Counted from the stretch's first letter, positions 51,738 through 61,041 are shown. The stretch is 64,000 bases of DNA from Parasedimentitalea marina (GCF_004006175.1 NZ_CP033219.1:496001-560000), one strand, 5' to 3'. The notes: generated from the letters alone by a model not told the origin. Program-made: numbers and translations.

Positions 51738-51951
51738 ACGAGCACTTGGGGCGGCACGAAAGCGGGACAGGTCCAGAGATCACTTCCCCTTGAGATGGCC
51801 GCGTACTCATTTCCGGCCCTTCGTTGCTGTTCGTGATCATTGCAGCGAATGGCGAGTCAGGAGCCGTTTCAAAATAATGTGAATTGTGCCCTGTCCAGAA
51901 GTTAGCGATGTTGCCCTAATTATTTTTAGCTTTCCCAAGGTGCGATCACTC

Positions 51952-52458
51952 ATGAAAAAGCAGCCGAAAAAACTTCGCAAAAAACGCGTCGGTATGCCGA
52001 TCGACCCAGCGGCGGTTGCTGAGAAAGCTAAAATCGAAGGGCGACGACGGTTTCTGCGCATTGTCCGCAATGGGGCGATTTCGCTTCCCGTTCTTGCAGG
52101 GGTTGGTTATTTTTCAGTCCAGTCTGTTCAAGCCTCTATTTGCGAGGCGGACCTAACCAAAATCGGGCAAGGCAAGCCGTCAATAGTTCAAGTCCATGAC
52201 CCCCAATGCCCGTTATGTCGAACGCTTCAACGTCAAACCCGTAAAGCTTTGAAATCCTTCGATAGTGATTCCTTTACGTTTCTGGTTGCGAATATCAAAA
52301 CTCCCGATGGCAGCTCGTTTGCTGCACGATATGGCGTACCGCATGTCACGCTGTTGTTGTTTGATGCGAGTGGCGAGATGGTGCAAATTGTTAGAGGGCC
52401 AAGTGACACGGAGAGCTTACGCGCCATTTTTGAGACTCACTTGAAGACCTACAGCTAA
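51952..52458 (+). CDS. Membrane-anchored or Tat-exported thioredoxin-like protein
   Basis: 168 residues from the ATG at 51952. A very basic N-terminus is followed by GRRRFLRIVRNGAISLPVLAG by landmark, which is either a single transmembrane anchor or a twin-arginine-type signal. The thioredoxin-like domain carries the redox motif CPLC (Cys86 and Cys89 in HDPQCPLCRTLQ) and the cis-Pro region YGVPHVTLLLFD. It should face the periplasm and handle disulfides. The ribosome site is weak. It starts just after IS3 debris and stands alone, so it may be part of the horizontally acquired material. Confidence 0.78.
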   Translation: MKKQPKKLRKKRVGMPIDPAAVAEKAKIEGRRRFLRIVRNGAISLPVLAGVGYFSVQSVQASICEADLTKIGQGKPSIVQVHDPQCPLCRTLQRQTRKALKSFDSDSFTFLVANIKTPDGSSFAARYGVPHVTLLLFDASGEMVQIVRGPSDTESLRAIFETHLKTYS

Positions 52459-53249
52459 TGGCAAGTTGAGCTCATATTGCAGTTTTTATAGTACGCGAGA
52501 TGCTTAGTCATGGTAAGAGGCGTCGAGCTGGTTTTGAGGCGAAGTAATGATTATCGAACTCCGCCCTTATTTCTATTCAGATGTAATCAGCACAACCACC
52601 AATCACACCTGTCCGGGCATCCTTTCAGTGCGTCAGGGCGGGCTCCCCATCCCCTTATTTTTGCCTCAGCATCCCTAACCCTACTCATTGACCCCGATAT
52701 ACAGACCACTTGTGAGCATCATTACTCAGGATGACTACGAGCATTGACCGCTTCCATGCCCTTCTAGGGAAAGCTAGTAAGGGTCCTAGTAGGTCTTCTT
52801 CTTAGGAGCTTTGGTTAGGATCTCTAGTAGAGGGCTAGTACTTAGATACCTAAGTAATACCAGCACTCTACACTAGAGACTTTCCTGACCAAGGCCTTTG
52901 ACAATGAGCAAGATAGCAGATCCATAGCAATCCCGGCCCATAGACGTTCATAGGTGGTCTGATCATCCTGAGCGGTCGTTATCATCCCGGAAGGGCTTCA
53001 TTCACTTCTACAGTCGTACAATTGAACTGAGCAAGCCCAGTTTTGGACTAAGGCACTGGCTAGATTGAGCGCTATGCACTGCCTACATACTGGCTAGATG
53101 AGAGCCATAGCGCACCCAAGATTCGAACGATTCCAACATCAGATATATTCTCCAAAATCTGCAATGAACGGGCAGATCTAACCGAAGTCGTGGAATAATC
53201 GATGTAGGATTTTTACAATACGTGGTATGGTAAAAATGGAGGGCCTTTC
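52459..53249. other. Gene-free 790-bp stretch with a CTAG-dense patch and repeats
   Basis: No gene is supported; short ORFs are not protein-like. Six CTAG tetramers fall within 113 bp (52764-52876) and two more at 53060 and 53094. ACTGGCTAGAT occurs twice, 33 bp apart. GCGCTATG at 53069-53076 is the exact complement of CATAGCGC at 53106-53113. The strand bias and repeats look like element debris or a structured RNA, not a promoter region. Confidence 0.5.
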
Positions 53250-53846
53250 ATGTTACGCGTTGGCCTATCGACCTTTGCTCTAGCTCTGATATCCGGTTTT
53301 GCTGAAGCCGGTGCGCTCTATGATGCCGCAAAGATGGGTGACCAGGGGTCAGTCGAACATCTTATTTCGACTGGTGAGAATGTTGACGCATTAGGCCCAA
53401 ACAAGGAAACGCCACTAACAGCAGCTACGCTGCGCGACGATGTCGAAATTGCTGAAATCCTAATTGACCGTGGCGCTAATGTAATGGCGCGCAACACTGG
53501 CGGGTTCACACCTTTGCATGCAGCTGCCTATGCTGGAAGTGCGAAAGTCGCAGCGTTATTGCTAGCCAATGGAGCTGGTCTTGAAGACGTCCGGAACGTT
53601 TCTGGCGCGACACCCTTGATCGTAGCGGCAGAGGAAAACAGAGTGGATGTTGCTCAGCTGTTGATCGCGCGTGGGGTAAATATAAGTATCTTAGACAGAG
53701 ACGGATTTTCTGCGCTAACCGGGGCATGGTCAAAAAACCGGATTGAGATGGTGCGGCTGCTAAAGCAAAACGGCGCGGTCTGCCAACCTAGTGAGGTGCT
53801 GGGGACAGAAGAATATTACAGGAAATGCGTTGAATATGGCAAATAG
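53250..53846 (+). CDS. Exported ankyrin-repeat protein
   Basis: 198 residues. A signal peptide (GLSTFALALISGFAEAG) leads into four to five ankyrin repeats (KETPLTAATLRDDVEIAEIL, GFTPLHAAAYAGSAKVAALL, GATPLIVAAEENRVDVAQLL by landmark). The C-terminal EVLGTEEYYRKCVEY is non-repeat with two cysteines. GGAGG precedes the ATG. Periplasmic ankyrin proteins usually bind or shield another protein. The YHS-domain gene begins 14 bp downstream, so a working pair is likely. Confidence 0.85.
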   Translation: MLRVGLSTFALALISGFAEAGALYDAAKMGDQGSVEHLISTGENVDALGPNKETPLTAATLRDDVEIAEILIDRGANVMARNTGGFTPLHAAAYAGSAKVAALLLANGAGLEDVRNVSGATPLIVAAEENRVDVAQLLIARGVNISILDRDGFSALTGAWSKNRIEMVRLLKQNGAVCQPSEVLGTEEYYRKCVEYGK

Positions 53847-53860
53847 CAGGAGGGTCGAAA

Positions 53861-54340
53861 ATGTATGTTTTTCTCCGATTTTGGTTCGCAGTGCTGGTGG
53901 CATTCGGCGGCCCTGCTTTTGCGGCCGACCCGGTAAACACCGGTCTTTTTGGCGGGGTGGCAATAAAGGGGTATGACACGGTCGCGTATTTTTCTGAGGG
54001 TCGAGCAATGAAAGGTTCGGAAGAGTTCTCTTACAACTGGCTCGGCACACCGTGGCATTTCGCCAACGCAAAGCATCGAAACTTGTTCGCGGATGATCCC
54101 GGCAAGTACGCGCCACAATATGGCGGTTACTGTACACTTGGTGTTGGTCTGGACGGACACGCCGCAGAAAACATTGATCCTGAAACGTCCTGGCGGATCA
54201 TCGATGACAAACTCTATTTCGTCTACGCTGCAGAATATGTTGGTGAGCTTGATGGGCCTTCAAGGGACGAATGGCTGGCAAAAGCCGAGGCCAATTGGCC
54301 TGAAGTGAAAGCGCGTGTGGAGCAGGAACTGAGCAACTGA
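53861..54340 (+). CDS. Exported YHS-domain protein
   Basis: 159 residues. Signal peptide FAVLVAFGGPAFA, then a YHS-domain core: IKGYDTVAYFSEGRAMKGSEEF by landmark, TPWHFANAKHRNLFADDPGKYAPQYGGYCTLGV in parts, with the conserved Cys. YHS domains are thought to bind metal. The ATG follows AGGAGGG. It is second in an operon with the ankyrin-repeat protein and converges on the cyclase gene (8 bp between stops). Confidence 0.87.
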   Translation: MYVFLRFWFAVLVAFGGPAFAADPVNTGLFGGVAIKGYDTVAYFSEGRAMKGSEEFSYNWLGTPWHFANAKHRNLFADDPGKYAPQYGGYCTLGVGLDGHAAENIDPETSWRIIDDKLYFVYAAEYVGELDGPSRDEWLAKAEANWPEVKARVEQELSN

Positions 54341-54347
54341 AGCAGGA

Positions 54348-56555
54348 TCAGTCGACTGGCGAAAAATGAAAGACTTTTGTCGCGTTTACGTAGGTGTACA
54401 TGTACTCCCCCTCGACCAAAGAGGCGGCGTTGCGGTAGATCGGACCACAGACGGTTCGACCGAGTGACAGTGACTCTACACGTTCGCACAACATGTCGCC
54501 CGAAATGGTCACTTCACCCGTTGCAATGTAAGCCATTGTACGAAATGCCAATGAACCATCTGCACCGATCTGCGTAACACCGGGGCCGATCCCTTCGACA
54601 TTGCCTTGCCATATGCTCCCAAATGTAACGTGCCTGATTTCATCTGCGGTCAGGGGCTCGCGGGTTCCGGCATCGAAGCCCCATGGCCATTTTTGCAATC
54701 CACCTTTGGCGAGTGCGCCAAGAAATGTCGTCAAATCTTCCGCTCTGCGGAGATGTCCAAACTTCATCCGGTATAGTTCCACGGACATGTTTGCTTCCAG
54801 ACGCTCTGCCTCTGCGGCTGCAGCGTGAGCAAGTTCTATGCGACCTGCCAATGTGTAGGCCGCAACGAGATAAGTGTAAATTTCATCGACGTTCGGTGCC
54901 GCGTCGCGAGCCTGTTCGAGTATGCTGACCGCACGCTCTGGCTGGCCATTAAGCATGTAGGCCAAACTGGCGTCGAGGCGGGTTCCGTTGGGAAGGCTTG
55001 GGTTCAGCTTTTGTGCGGTTTCGATGGCTGCAACCGCGTCGGCATGGCGGCCGCTAAAGGTATGTACGAGGTTCAGTGCCGCATAAGCTTCTGCCTCGTT
55101 CGGTCCTAAGGCGACAGCCCGTTCAGCAGAGATTAGAGCGTCCTCATAGCGACTGTCGATCACCTGTAATTCCGCAAGCACGGAATAGGTCAACGAGAGT
55201 TCTGCGTCAATCTTCAGTGCTTTGCTGGCGTGTTCATAGGCTCGTTTTCGAGCAACCGGGAATGCCAAAATATCGTCGTAGTTGCTACGCATGACATAGG
55301 CCTCGGTCCTCGCTGTCGCGGCAAAAGCCCGAGCAAACTCAGGATCGAGTTCCGTCGACTTTGTGTAAAGAGCCAGTGCCTCGTTCAGCTGTGGACGAAA
55401 GCCTGTCCGGGCTGCATGTTCGGCGCGTAGATAATAGTCGTATGCTTCGAGATTTTGGGTCGGCAGGCGTTCGAGACGCTTCTGCTCAGACAGTGAGAGC
55501 CGGACCGAAAGAGTTTCGACAATGTGGCGGATTACCTCGTCTTGAACCGCAAAAATATCTGAAGCGTTGCGCTCAATCCGGTCAGCCCAGAGGCTGTCGC
55601 CTGTTTGACTATCAATCAGCTGGGCGTTGATACGGATACGATCACCGGCGCGGCGCACACTACCATCTAGTACATAGCGGACGCCAAGCTTACGTCCCAC
55701 GTCGCGAATGTCGACAGGTTGGTCTGTCAGGGTGAACGCCGTGTTACGGGCAATGACCAGAAGCCCGGAGAGGCCTGAAAGATCCGTAATCAGATCGTCC
55801 GTCAATCCGTCTGCGAAATAGTCGTCGCTGGCATCAGCGCTCAGGTTGTCGAACGGAAGTACAACAAGCGAAGGCCGATCCACGGGAGCCTGAAACTCTT
55901 GAGGGGGAAACGGCGAAGAGGTCGGAAGCCAGGGCAAAAACCAGAGCACAAGTCCCGCCACCATGGCAGCGATTCCACCACCCCCGAGTGTAAGCCACCG
56001 CATCATGGTCCGTGGCGTGCGCGGAGGTTTACCGACTGTATTCTGCATGGCCACGCGATAGACGTCGATGGGATCGGGGATATTCTTGACTTGATGCTCG
56101 CCCATCGCCTCGAACGGATGATCGACCTTTCCGCGCGTGTATTCGAAAACTGCGCGCGAAACACAGATGCCCCCGGGGTGTGCCAGCGCCTCGAGCCGGG
56201 CGGCGACATTTACTCCGTCGCCATAAATGTCTCCCTCCTCTACGATCACATCACCAACATTGACGCCGATGCGAAACAGAATTCGTTGATCGGGCGGAAC
56301 ATCGACCTGACGTTTCGCGACGCTCTCCTGAATTGTAATGGCACAGGAAACGGCATCGACCACGCTGGGAAATTCGATAAGGGCACCATCGCCCATCAGC
56401 TTAATAATGTGCCCGTTGTGTGTGGCAACAGTAGGCTCGAGGAAGTTATTTCGTTCAGCCCGCAACCTAACATAGGTGTCCGCTTCGTCCTTCGCCATCA
56501 GACCGCTGTAGCCGACAACGTCTATGGTAAGAATTGCTGTGAGGCGACGCTCCAT
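54348..56555 (-). CDS. Class III adenylate/guanylate cyclase with TolB-like and TPR domains
   Basis: 735 residues. The cyclase catalytic domain (1-175) has the metal Asp in LTIDVVGYSGLM (Asp12) and the second Asp in KLMGDGALIEF, plus GDVIVEEGDIYGDGVNVAARLE. One transmembrane helix follows near 187-208. A FlgO/TolB-like domain comes next (VLPFDNLSADASDDYFADGLTDDL by landmark, VRYVLDGSVRRAGDRIRINAQLID), then TPR repeats to the end. This CyaC-type layout is common in alpha-proteobacteria. It should make cAMP (or cGMP), with the TPR part sensing. GAGGGAAA precedes the ATG. The ABC-like protein at 97-3147, with its cNMP-binding domain, is a possible reader of the signal. Confidence 0.88.
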   Translation of the reverse strand: MERRLTAILTIDVVGYSGLMAKDEADTYVRLRAERNNFLEPTVATHNGHIIKLMGDGALIEFPSVVDAVSCAITIQESVAKRQVDVPPDQRILFRIGVNVGDVIVEEGDIYGDGVNVAARLEALAHPGGICVSRAVFEYTRGKVDHPFEAMGEHQVKNIPDPIDVYRVAMQNTVGKPPRTPRTMMRWLTLGGGGIAAMVAGLVLWFLPWLPTSSPFPPQEFQAPVDRPSLVVLPFDNLSADASDDYFADGLTDDLITDLSGLSGLLVIARNTAFTLTDQPVDIRDVGRKLGVRYVLDGSVRRAGDRIRINAQLIDSQTGDSLWADRIERNASDIFAVQDEVIRHIVETLSVRLSLSEQKRLERLPTQNLEAYDYYLRAEHAARTGFRPQLNEALALYTKSTELDPEFARAFAATARTEAYVMRSNYDDILAFPVARKRAYEHASKALKIDAELSLTYSVLAELQVIDSRYEDALISAERAVALGPNEAEAYAALNLVHTFSGRHADAVAAIETAQKLNPSLPNGTRLDASLAYMLNGQPERAVSILEQARDAAPNVDEIYTYLVAAYTLAGRIELAHAAAAEAERLEANMSVELYRMKFGHLRRAEDLTTFLGALAKGGLQKWPWGFDAGTREPLTADEIRHVTFGSIWQGNVEGIGPGVTQIGADGSLAFRTMAYIATGEVTISGDMLCERVESLSLGRTVCGPIYRNAASLVEGEYMYTYVNATKVFHFSPVD

Positions 56556-56794
56556 TTTCCCTCGCTGATTACGAAAACAGTCATACTTGTCTAAAACACT
56601 ACAGCATCAGCAGCCCAAAACGGAAATGCCCTTACAAGTGTAGACAGGAACCTCAGCCCACTAGTCCAGCCCCTTCCGCGCCACTAGATACCCCACTCAC
56701 TGCCTGAATGCTTCACGTGGGTATCACCACCAGCGCTCCACTAAGAGGCCCTGTAACAGCCGAATTGCACCACCAAACCGCAGGGGCATAAATA

Positions 56795-56871
56795 GGGGCA
56801 TTCTGAGCCACTGAGGTCGAGCAATCGGTCTGCTACATCATGTTAGAAAGTACTGGCTGGGGTGGTAGGAT
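56795..56871 (-). repeat. tRNA-Gln 3' end and flank, duplicated at 30187-30263
   Basis: This is the intact-locus copy of the repeat described at 30187-30263. It includes the tRNA CCA end and acceptor strand plus 59 bases of downstream sequence. Confidence 0.6.
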
Positions 56872-56928
56872 TCGAACCTACGATCTTCAGTACCAAAAAC
56901 TGTTGCCTTACCACTTGGCCACACCCCA
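56854..56928 (-). tRNA. tRNA-Gln (anticodon TTG)
   Basis: 75 bases including an encoded CCA. The acceptor stem TGGGGTG/CACCCCA pairs fully, T-arm GTAGG-TTCGAAT-CCTAC is complete, and the anticodon loop TTTTGGT gives TTG. The first anticodon-stem pair is A-A (27-43) instead of a Watson-Crick pair; the other four pairs are good. The 3' end is at the lower coordinate, adjoining the proposed island. Confidence 0.95.
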
Positions 56929-57464
56929 TCAGTGAGCGGCTGTCTAATGTTACTTGCCGGTGCGCGCAAGAGGGTGATGGAAAAAAAGCAGTTCTTTTTT
57001 CACCTGTTTAGCACGGCGGCCCAAGACAAGCGTTTGGCGGCTTTAACGCGGCTGCTAAATGGTGGTCCTAAAAGCGTTCAAAGCTCGGTCTGGAGGCTCA
57101 TTTTCGCCTGTGGTGTCACGTCTCTACGTGTTGATGAATTGTCTGTAACCTAAGTCAGATTCGCGACCTCAATTCTGCTGTTGCACGGCAGAAGCGCATC
57201 CGGAGATCCCAAGATGCTTGGAAGTGTCTCTCTGTGAGGGTAGGCGGCCCCTATACAAATTCGGATTCTACGGAAACTTTCGAATTGGGATAGAAGTCTT
57301 CTCTGGCCAATTCACACTAGGACTCTGCGGAGCGTTTGGAGCCGGGCTCCGTCATAGGGAACTGCGAAACAGTCACCATGTTTCGTAAGAATCACGTATT
57401 CCATTGACCTGTGTCACCGATCACTTTTGCCAGAATGGCAAATTTCAGCCTAATCGGGGATGGA
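56929..57464. other. Gene-free stretch between two tRNA genes
   Basis: No gene is supported; a 73-residue plus-strand ORF at 56932 is not protein-like. A small hairpin (CGAAAC/GTTTCG, 57365-57385) and GGAGCCGGGCTCC near 57340 are present. Nothing else is recognised. Confidence 0.5.
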
Positions 57465-57539
57465 TGGTGCTGTGAGGGAGGATTGAACTCCCGACCTCAC
57501 CCTTACCAAGGGTGTGCTCTACCACTGAGCTACCACAGC
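57465..57539 (-). tRNA. tRNA-Thr (anticodon GGT)
   Basis: 75 bases with encoded CCA. Acceptor GCTGTGG/TCACAGC pairs with one G-T. The D-arm GCTC/GAGC, anticodon stem CACCC/GGGTG around TTGGTAA (anticodon GGT) and T-arm GGGAG-TTCAATC-CTCCC are all complete. Confidence 0.96.
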
Positions 57540-57746
57540 GCACTGTCTTCCAGATGGTCACTTGGTAACTAGCGGGCTCTGGAAGGACCCATAGTGATCA
57601 GCTACCTAAGTGTTGGAGCCAATGTGCTGTCGAAAACGATTGTCTTCTGCAACACAGCAGCGCCGGTGAGGGGGCTTTTAGGGGCAATTTCAAAACTGTG
57701 CAAGGGCAATCTGGACGGTTTTTCCACACTAAGTTACACAGGGTTT

Positions 57747-57908
57747 ATGGCAGATAAGAAAACACCCAAAAGCAACGGTAATTCCGCTGCACGCGAAGAC
57801 CGGCTTAAGGCCGCGTTGAAGGTCAATATGGCACGGCGCAAGGCGCAGGCCAGGGCACGTGCGGACACAAGCGCTGATGGCAAACAGACAGGCAAGTCAG
57901 AAGGATAA
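57747..57908 (+). CDS. Small basic protein upstream of murA
   Basis: 53 residues starting ATG at 57747: very basic (ARRKAQARARADT), no signal peptide, probably disordered. I recall such short Lys/Arg-rich ORFs directly upstream of murA in other Rhodobacteraceae, but no function is known. It ends six bases before murA, so it is co-transcribed. Confidence 0.65.
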   Translation: MADKKTPKSNGNSAAREDRLKAALKVNMARRKAQARARADTSADGKQTGKSEG

Positions 57909-57914
57909 CGGCAG

Positions 57915-59183
57915 ATGGACTCAATTTTGGTAACCGGTGGCGGTGAGCTGAGCGGTCAAATCCCCATAGCAGGGGCTAAAAACGCCTGTTTGACACTGAT
58001 GCCGGCGACATTGCTAAGCGACGAACCGCTGACGCTGACAAATGCGCCACGGCTGAGCGATATCAAAACCATGACCGAGTTGTTGCAGTCGCTTGGAGCC
58101 GAAGTGACGTCCTTGCAAGATGGAAAAGTACTGGCAATGTCCAGTCACACAATCAGCAATCACACTGCTGACTATGACATCGTGCGCAAGATGCGGGCCT
58201 CTATACTTGTTCTGGGCCCAATGCTGGCACGGGATGGCCATGCCGTGGTATCACTGCCCGGTGGCTGCGCCATTGGTGCGCGGCCGGTGGATCTGCACCT
58301 CAAAGCACTCGAGGCGCTGGGGGCTGAGCTGGAGCTCAAGGACGGTTATGTGCACGCCAAGGCGCCGGGCGGCCTGAAGGGCGGTATCGTCGATTTCCCG
58401 CTGGTTTCGGTGGGGGCGACCGAAAATGTGCTGATGGCGGCCACTTTGGCAAAGGGCACAACAGTGATCAACAACGCCGCGCGCGAGCCCGAGATTGTGG
58501 ATCTGGCAGATTGTCTGCGTAAGATGGGTGCCCAGATTGATGGCGATGGCACATCGACCATCACGGTTCAGGGCGTTGACCGGCTGCATGGCGCGACTCA
58601 CCCGGTTGTGACCGACCGAATCGAATTGGGTACGTATATGCTCGCCCCTGCAATTTGCGGCGGAGAGGTTGAATTGCTTGGTGGTCGGCTGGATCTGGTC
58701 GCTGCGTTTTGTGAAAAACTGGATGCTGCGGGGATCTCAGTAGAAGAGACCGACAAGGGCCTGAAGGTCGCGCGCCGAAACGGCCGGATCACTGCGGTAG
58801 ACGTTGTAACCGAACCCTTCCCCGGATTTCCGACGGACCTGCAGGCGCAGATGATGGCGCTCTTGTGCACAGCAAACGGCACCTCGGTTCTGGAAGAGAA
58901 GATTTTTGAAAACCGTTTTATGCATGCCCCAGAGCTGATCCGCATGGGCGCACAGATTGAGGTGCACGGCGGAACGGCCACTGTGACCGGCGTTGATCAG
59001 CTGAAGGGCGCACCGGTGATGGCCACGGATCTACGTGCTTCGGTCTCGCTGATTCTGGCAGGCCTTGCCGCCGAAGGCGAAACTGTGGTGAGTCGGGTCT
59101 ATCACCTGGATCGCGGTTATGAGCACGTGGTGGGCAAACTGTCAGCTGTTGGCGCCAAAATTGAACGGATTAAGGGGCAGTAA
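57915..59183 (+). CDS. murA: UDP-N-acetylglucosamine 1-carboxyvinyltransferase
   Basis: 422 residues, full length. It catalyses the first committed step of peptidoglycan synthesis, joining enolpyruvate from PEP to UDP-GlcNAc in the cytoplasm. The active-site Cys (the fosfomycin target) is present at 118 in [15 protein letters not shown], and Lys22 in GAKNA contacts substrate. The two inside-out alpha/beta domains are complete. Its stop overlaps the next start (TAATG at 59181-59185), so DUF2948 translation is coupled to it. Confidence 0.97.
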   Translation: MDSILVTGGGELSGQIPIAGAKNACLTLMPATLLSDEPLTLTNAPRLSDIKTMTELLQSLGAEVTSLQDGKVLAMSSHTISNHTADYDIVRKMRASILVLGPMLARDGHAVVSLPGGCAIGARPVDLHLKALEALGAELELKDGYVHAKAPGGLKGGIVDFPLVSVGATENVLMAATLAKGTTVINNAAREPEIVDLADCLRKMGAQIDGDGTSTITVQGVDRLHGATHPVVTDRIELGTYMLAPAICGGEVELLGGRLDLVAAFCEKLDAAGISVEETDKGLKVARRNGRITAVDVVTEPFPGFPTDLQAQMMALLCTANGTSVLEEKIFENRFMHAPELIRMGAQIEVHGGTATVTGVDQLKGAPVMATDLRASVSLILAGLAAEGETVVSRVYHLDRGYEHVVGKLSAVGAKIERIKGQ

Positions 59184-59659
59184 TGGCTGACGCAACATTT
59201 GAAGAGGGCAACGAGGCGCCGTTGAACCTTGGCGCATTGTCGGGTGAAGATCTGCAAATTATCTCGTCCCTGACGCAGGACGCGGTTTTTCCAGTGACCG
59301 AAATGAAGTGGCAGGCAAAGCAATATCGCTTTGCCTTGCTGCTGAACCGGTTTCGCTGGGAAGACAGCGATACCGCCACGGCGCGGGGGCGGGCCTATGA
59401 ACGGGTGCAATCGCTACTGGTCATCGACAATGTGCTGTCTGTGGCCTCGCAGGGAATCGACCGCAGTGACCGGGATGTGATTTTGTCGCTACTAGAGGTC
59501 AGCTTTGAGTCGGGCGAAGATGGCACTGGCCATGTGTTGCTGACCCTTGCAGGCGACGGTGTTTTGCGATTGTCGGTTGAGGCGCTTGAGGTTTCATTGC
59601 GTGATGTCACCCGGCCATATCAGGCACCATCGGGCAAGGTGCCGGGACACGGCGATTAA
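59183..59659 (+). CDS. DUF2948-family protein
   Basis: 158 residues, the length of the DUF2948 family, which is found in alpha-proteobacteria between murA and hisD. The fold is unknown; sequence landmarks include KWQAKQYRFALLLNRFRWED and LTLAGDGVLRLSVEALEVSL. There is no signal peptide. It begins in the murA stop codon (1-base overlap). The conserved neighbourhood suggests a household role, not yet defined. Confidence 0.88.
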   Translation: MADATFEEGNEAPLNLGALSGEDLQIISSLTQDAVFPVTEMKWQAKQYRFALLLNRFRWEDSDTATARGRAYERVQSLLVIDNVLSVASQGIDRSDRDVILSLLEVSFESGEDGTGHVLLTLAGDGVLRLSVEALEVSLRDVTRPYQAPSGKVPGHGD

Positions 59660-59721
59660 TTGGACCAATTCGCTTGAGCCTGCGCACGGGCAAAGCTATT
59701 TAGCGCCAAAAGGAGAGCCCG

Positions 59722-61023
59722 ATGCCGCAGTTTCTGGATACGACCGCTGATGATTTTGAGCTGGCGTTTGCCGCGCTGCTGGGGGCCAAGCGCGAGGATA
59801 GCCCGGACGTTGATGCCGTGGTCGCGGATATCATTGCAGATGTGCGCAGTCGTGGCGACACAGCGGTGCTGGAGCTGACTGCAAAGTTCGACCGCCTTGA
59901 TCTGACATCGGATCAGCTCGCCTTTTCAAGCGACGAGATTGACGCGGCAATTGCCGAGGTCGGTGAAACTGACCGCTTGGCACTGGAATTGGCAGCCGAG
60001 CGTATCCGTGACTACCACGTCCGACAGATGCCGAGTGACGACAGCTGGACAGACAAGACGGGGGCAACCCTAGGCTGGCGTTGGACTGCGGTGTCTGCGG
60101 CGGGACTTTATGTGCCCGGTGGACTGGCCACCTATCCATCCTCGGTGTTGATGAATGCCATACCGGCCAAAGTTGCCGGTGTGCAGCGGTTGGCGATTAC
60201 GGTGCCTACGCCCGATGGCAAGGTTAACCCGCTGGTTCTACTGGCGGCTCGGATCGCAGGCGTGGACGAGATCTACCGTATCGGCGGGGCTCAGGCCATT
60301 GCTGCGCTAGCCTATGGCACCAAGTCCATTGCTCCGGTTGATAAAATCACGGGTCCCGGAAATGCCTTTGTTGCCGCTGCCAAGCGTCGGGTGTTTGGTA
60401 AGGTGGGGATCGACATGATTGCCGGGCCATCGGAAATTCTGGTGATTGCTGACAAAGATAACAACCCGGATTGGATTGCACTGGATTTGTTGAGCCAGGC
60501 CGAACACGATGAAAATGCCCAATCGATCCTGATTACGGATGACGTTGAATTTGGTCGCGCAGTGGCGGACGCGGTGGACGCTCGGCTGGAAACCCTAGAG
60601 CGGCGCGCAATTGCAGGACCAAGCTGGCGCGATTACGGAGCCGTGATTACCGTCACGGACTTTGACCAGGCCGCGGAACTGTCCAACCGCATAGCTCCAG
60701 AGCATCTGGAACTATGCGTCGCCGATCCAGACGCATTAAGCCTGAAAACAGTCCACGCAGGCGCCATTTTCCTGGGTCAGTATACGCCTGAGGCGATTGG
60801 CGATTACGTAGGTGGCCCAAATCACGTGCTTCCTACCGCTCGTTCAGCCCGGTTTTCGTCCGGGTTGTCGGTCATGGATTTTCTTAAACGCACGACACTT
60901 AGCCAAATGACCCCAGCAGCGTTGCAAGCCATTGGTCCAGCAGCCGAAACACTAGCAAACAGTGAAAGTTTACAGGCGCATGGATTATCCGTACGTGCCA
61001 GGCTTGATACGTTGAACGAGTAG
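59722..61023 (+). CDS. hisD: Histidinol dehydrogenase
   Basis: 433 residues, full length. It catalyses the last two steps of histidine synthesis, oxidising L-histidinol to L-histidine with NAD+ and a bound zinc. Landmarks are AAGLYVPGGLATYPSSVLMNAIPAKVAGV in parts, GPGNAFVAAAKR, MIAGPSEILVIAD, the zinc/catalytic region LSQAEHDENAQS, PEHLELCV and GGPNHVLPT. AGGAG precedes the ATG. It lies 62 bp after DUF2948 on the same strand and is followed by a repeat-rich gap. Confidence 0.97.
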   Translation: MPQFLDTTADDFELAFAALLGAKREDSPDVDAVVADIIADVRSRGDTAVLELTAKFDRLDLTSDQLAFSSDEIDAAIAEVGETDRLALELAAERIRDYHVRQMPSDDSWTDKTGATLGWRWTAVSAAGLYVPGGLATYPSSVLMNAIPAKVAGVQRLAITVPTPDGKVNPLVLLAARIAGVDEIYRIGGAQAIAALAYGTKSIAPVDKITGPGNAFVAAAKRRVFGKVGIDMIAGPSEILVIADKDNNPDWIALDLLSQAEHDENAQSILITDDVEFGRAVADAVDARLETLERRAIAGPSWRDYGAVITVTDFDQAAELSNRIAPEHLELCVADPDALSLKTVHAGAIFLGQYTPEAIGDYVGGPNHVLPTARSARFSSGLSVMDFLKRTTLSQMTPAALQAIGPAAETLANSESLQAHGLSVRARLDTLNE

Positions 61024-61041
61024 AGCTGAACATAAAAAAAC

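Noticed and set aside
52510..52734. 74-codon ORF in the CTAG-dense gap
   Set aside because: Composition unlike protein and no ribosome site.
56932..57153. 73-codon ORF between the two tRNA genes
   Set aside because: No family, no partner gene and weak start; likely chance.
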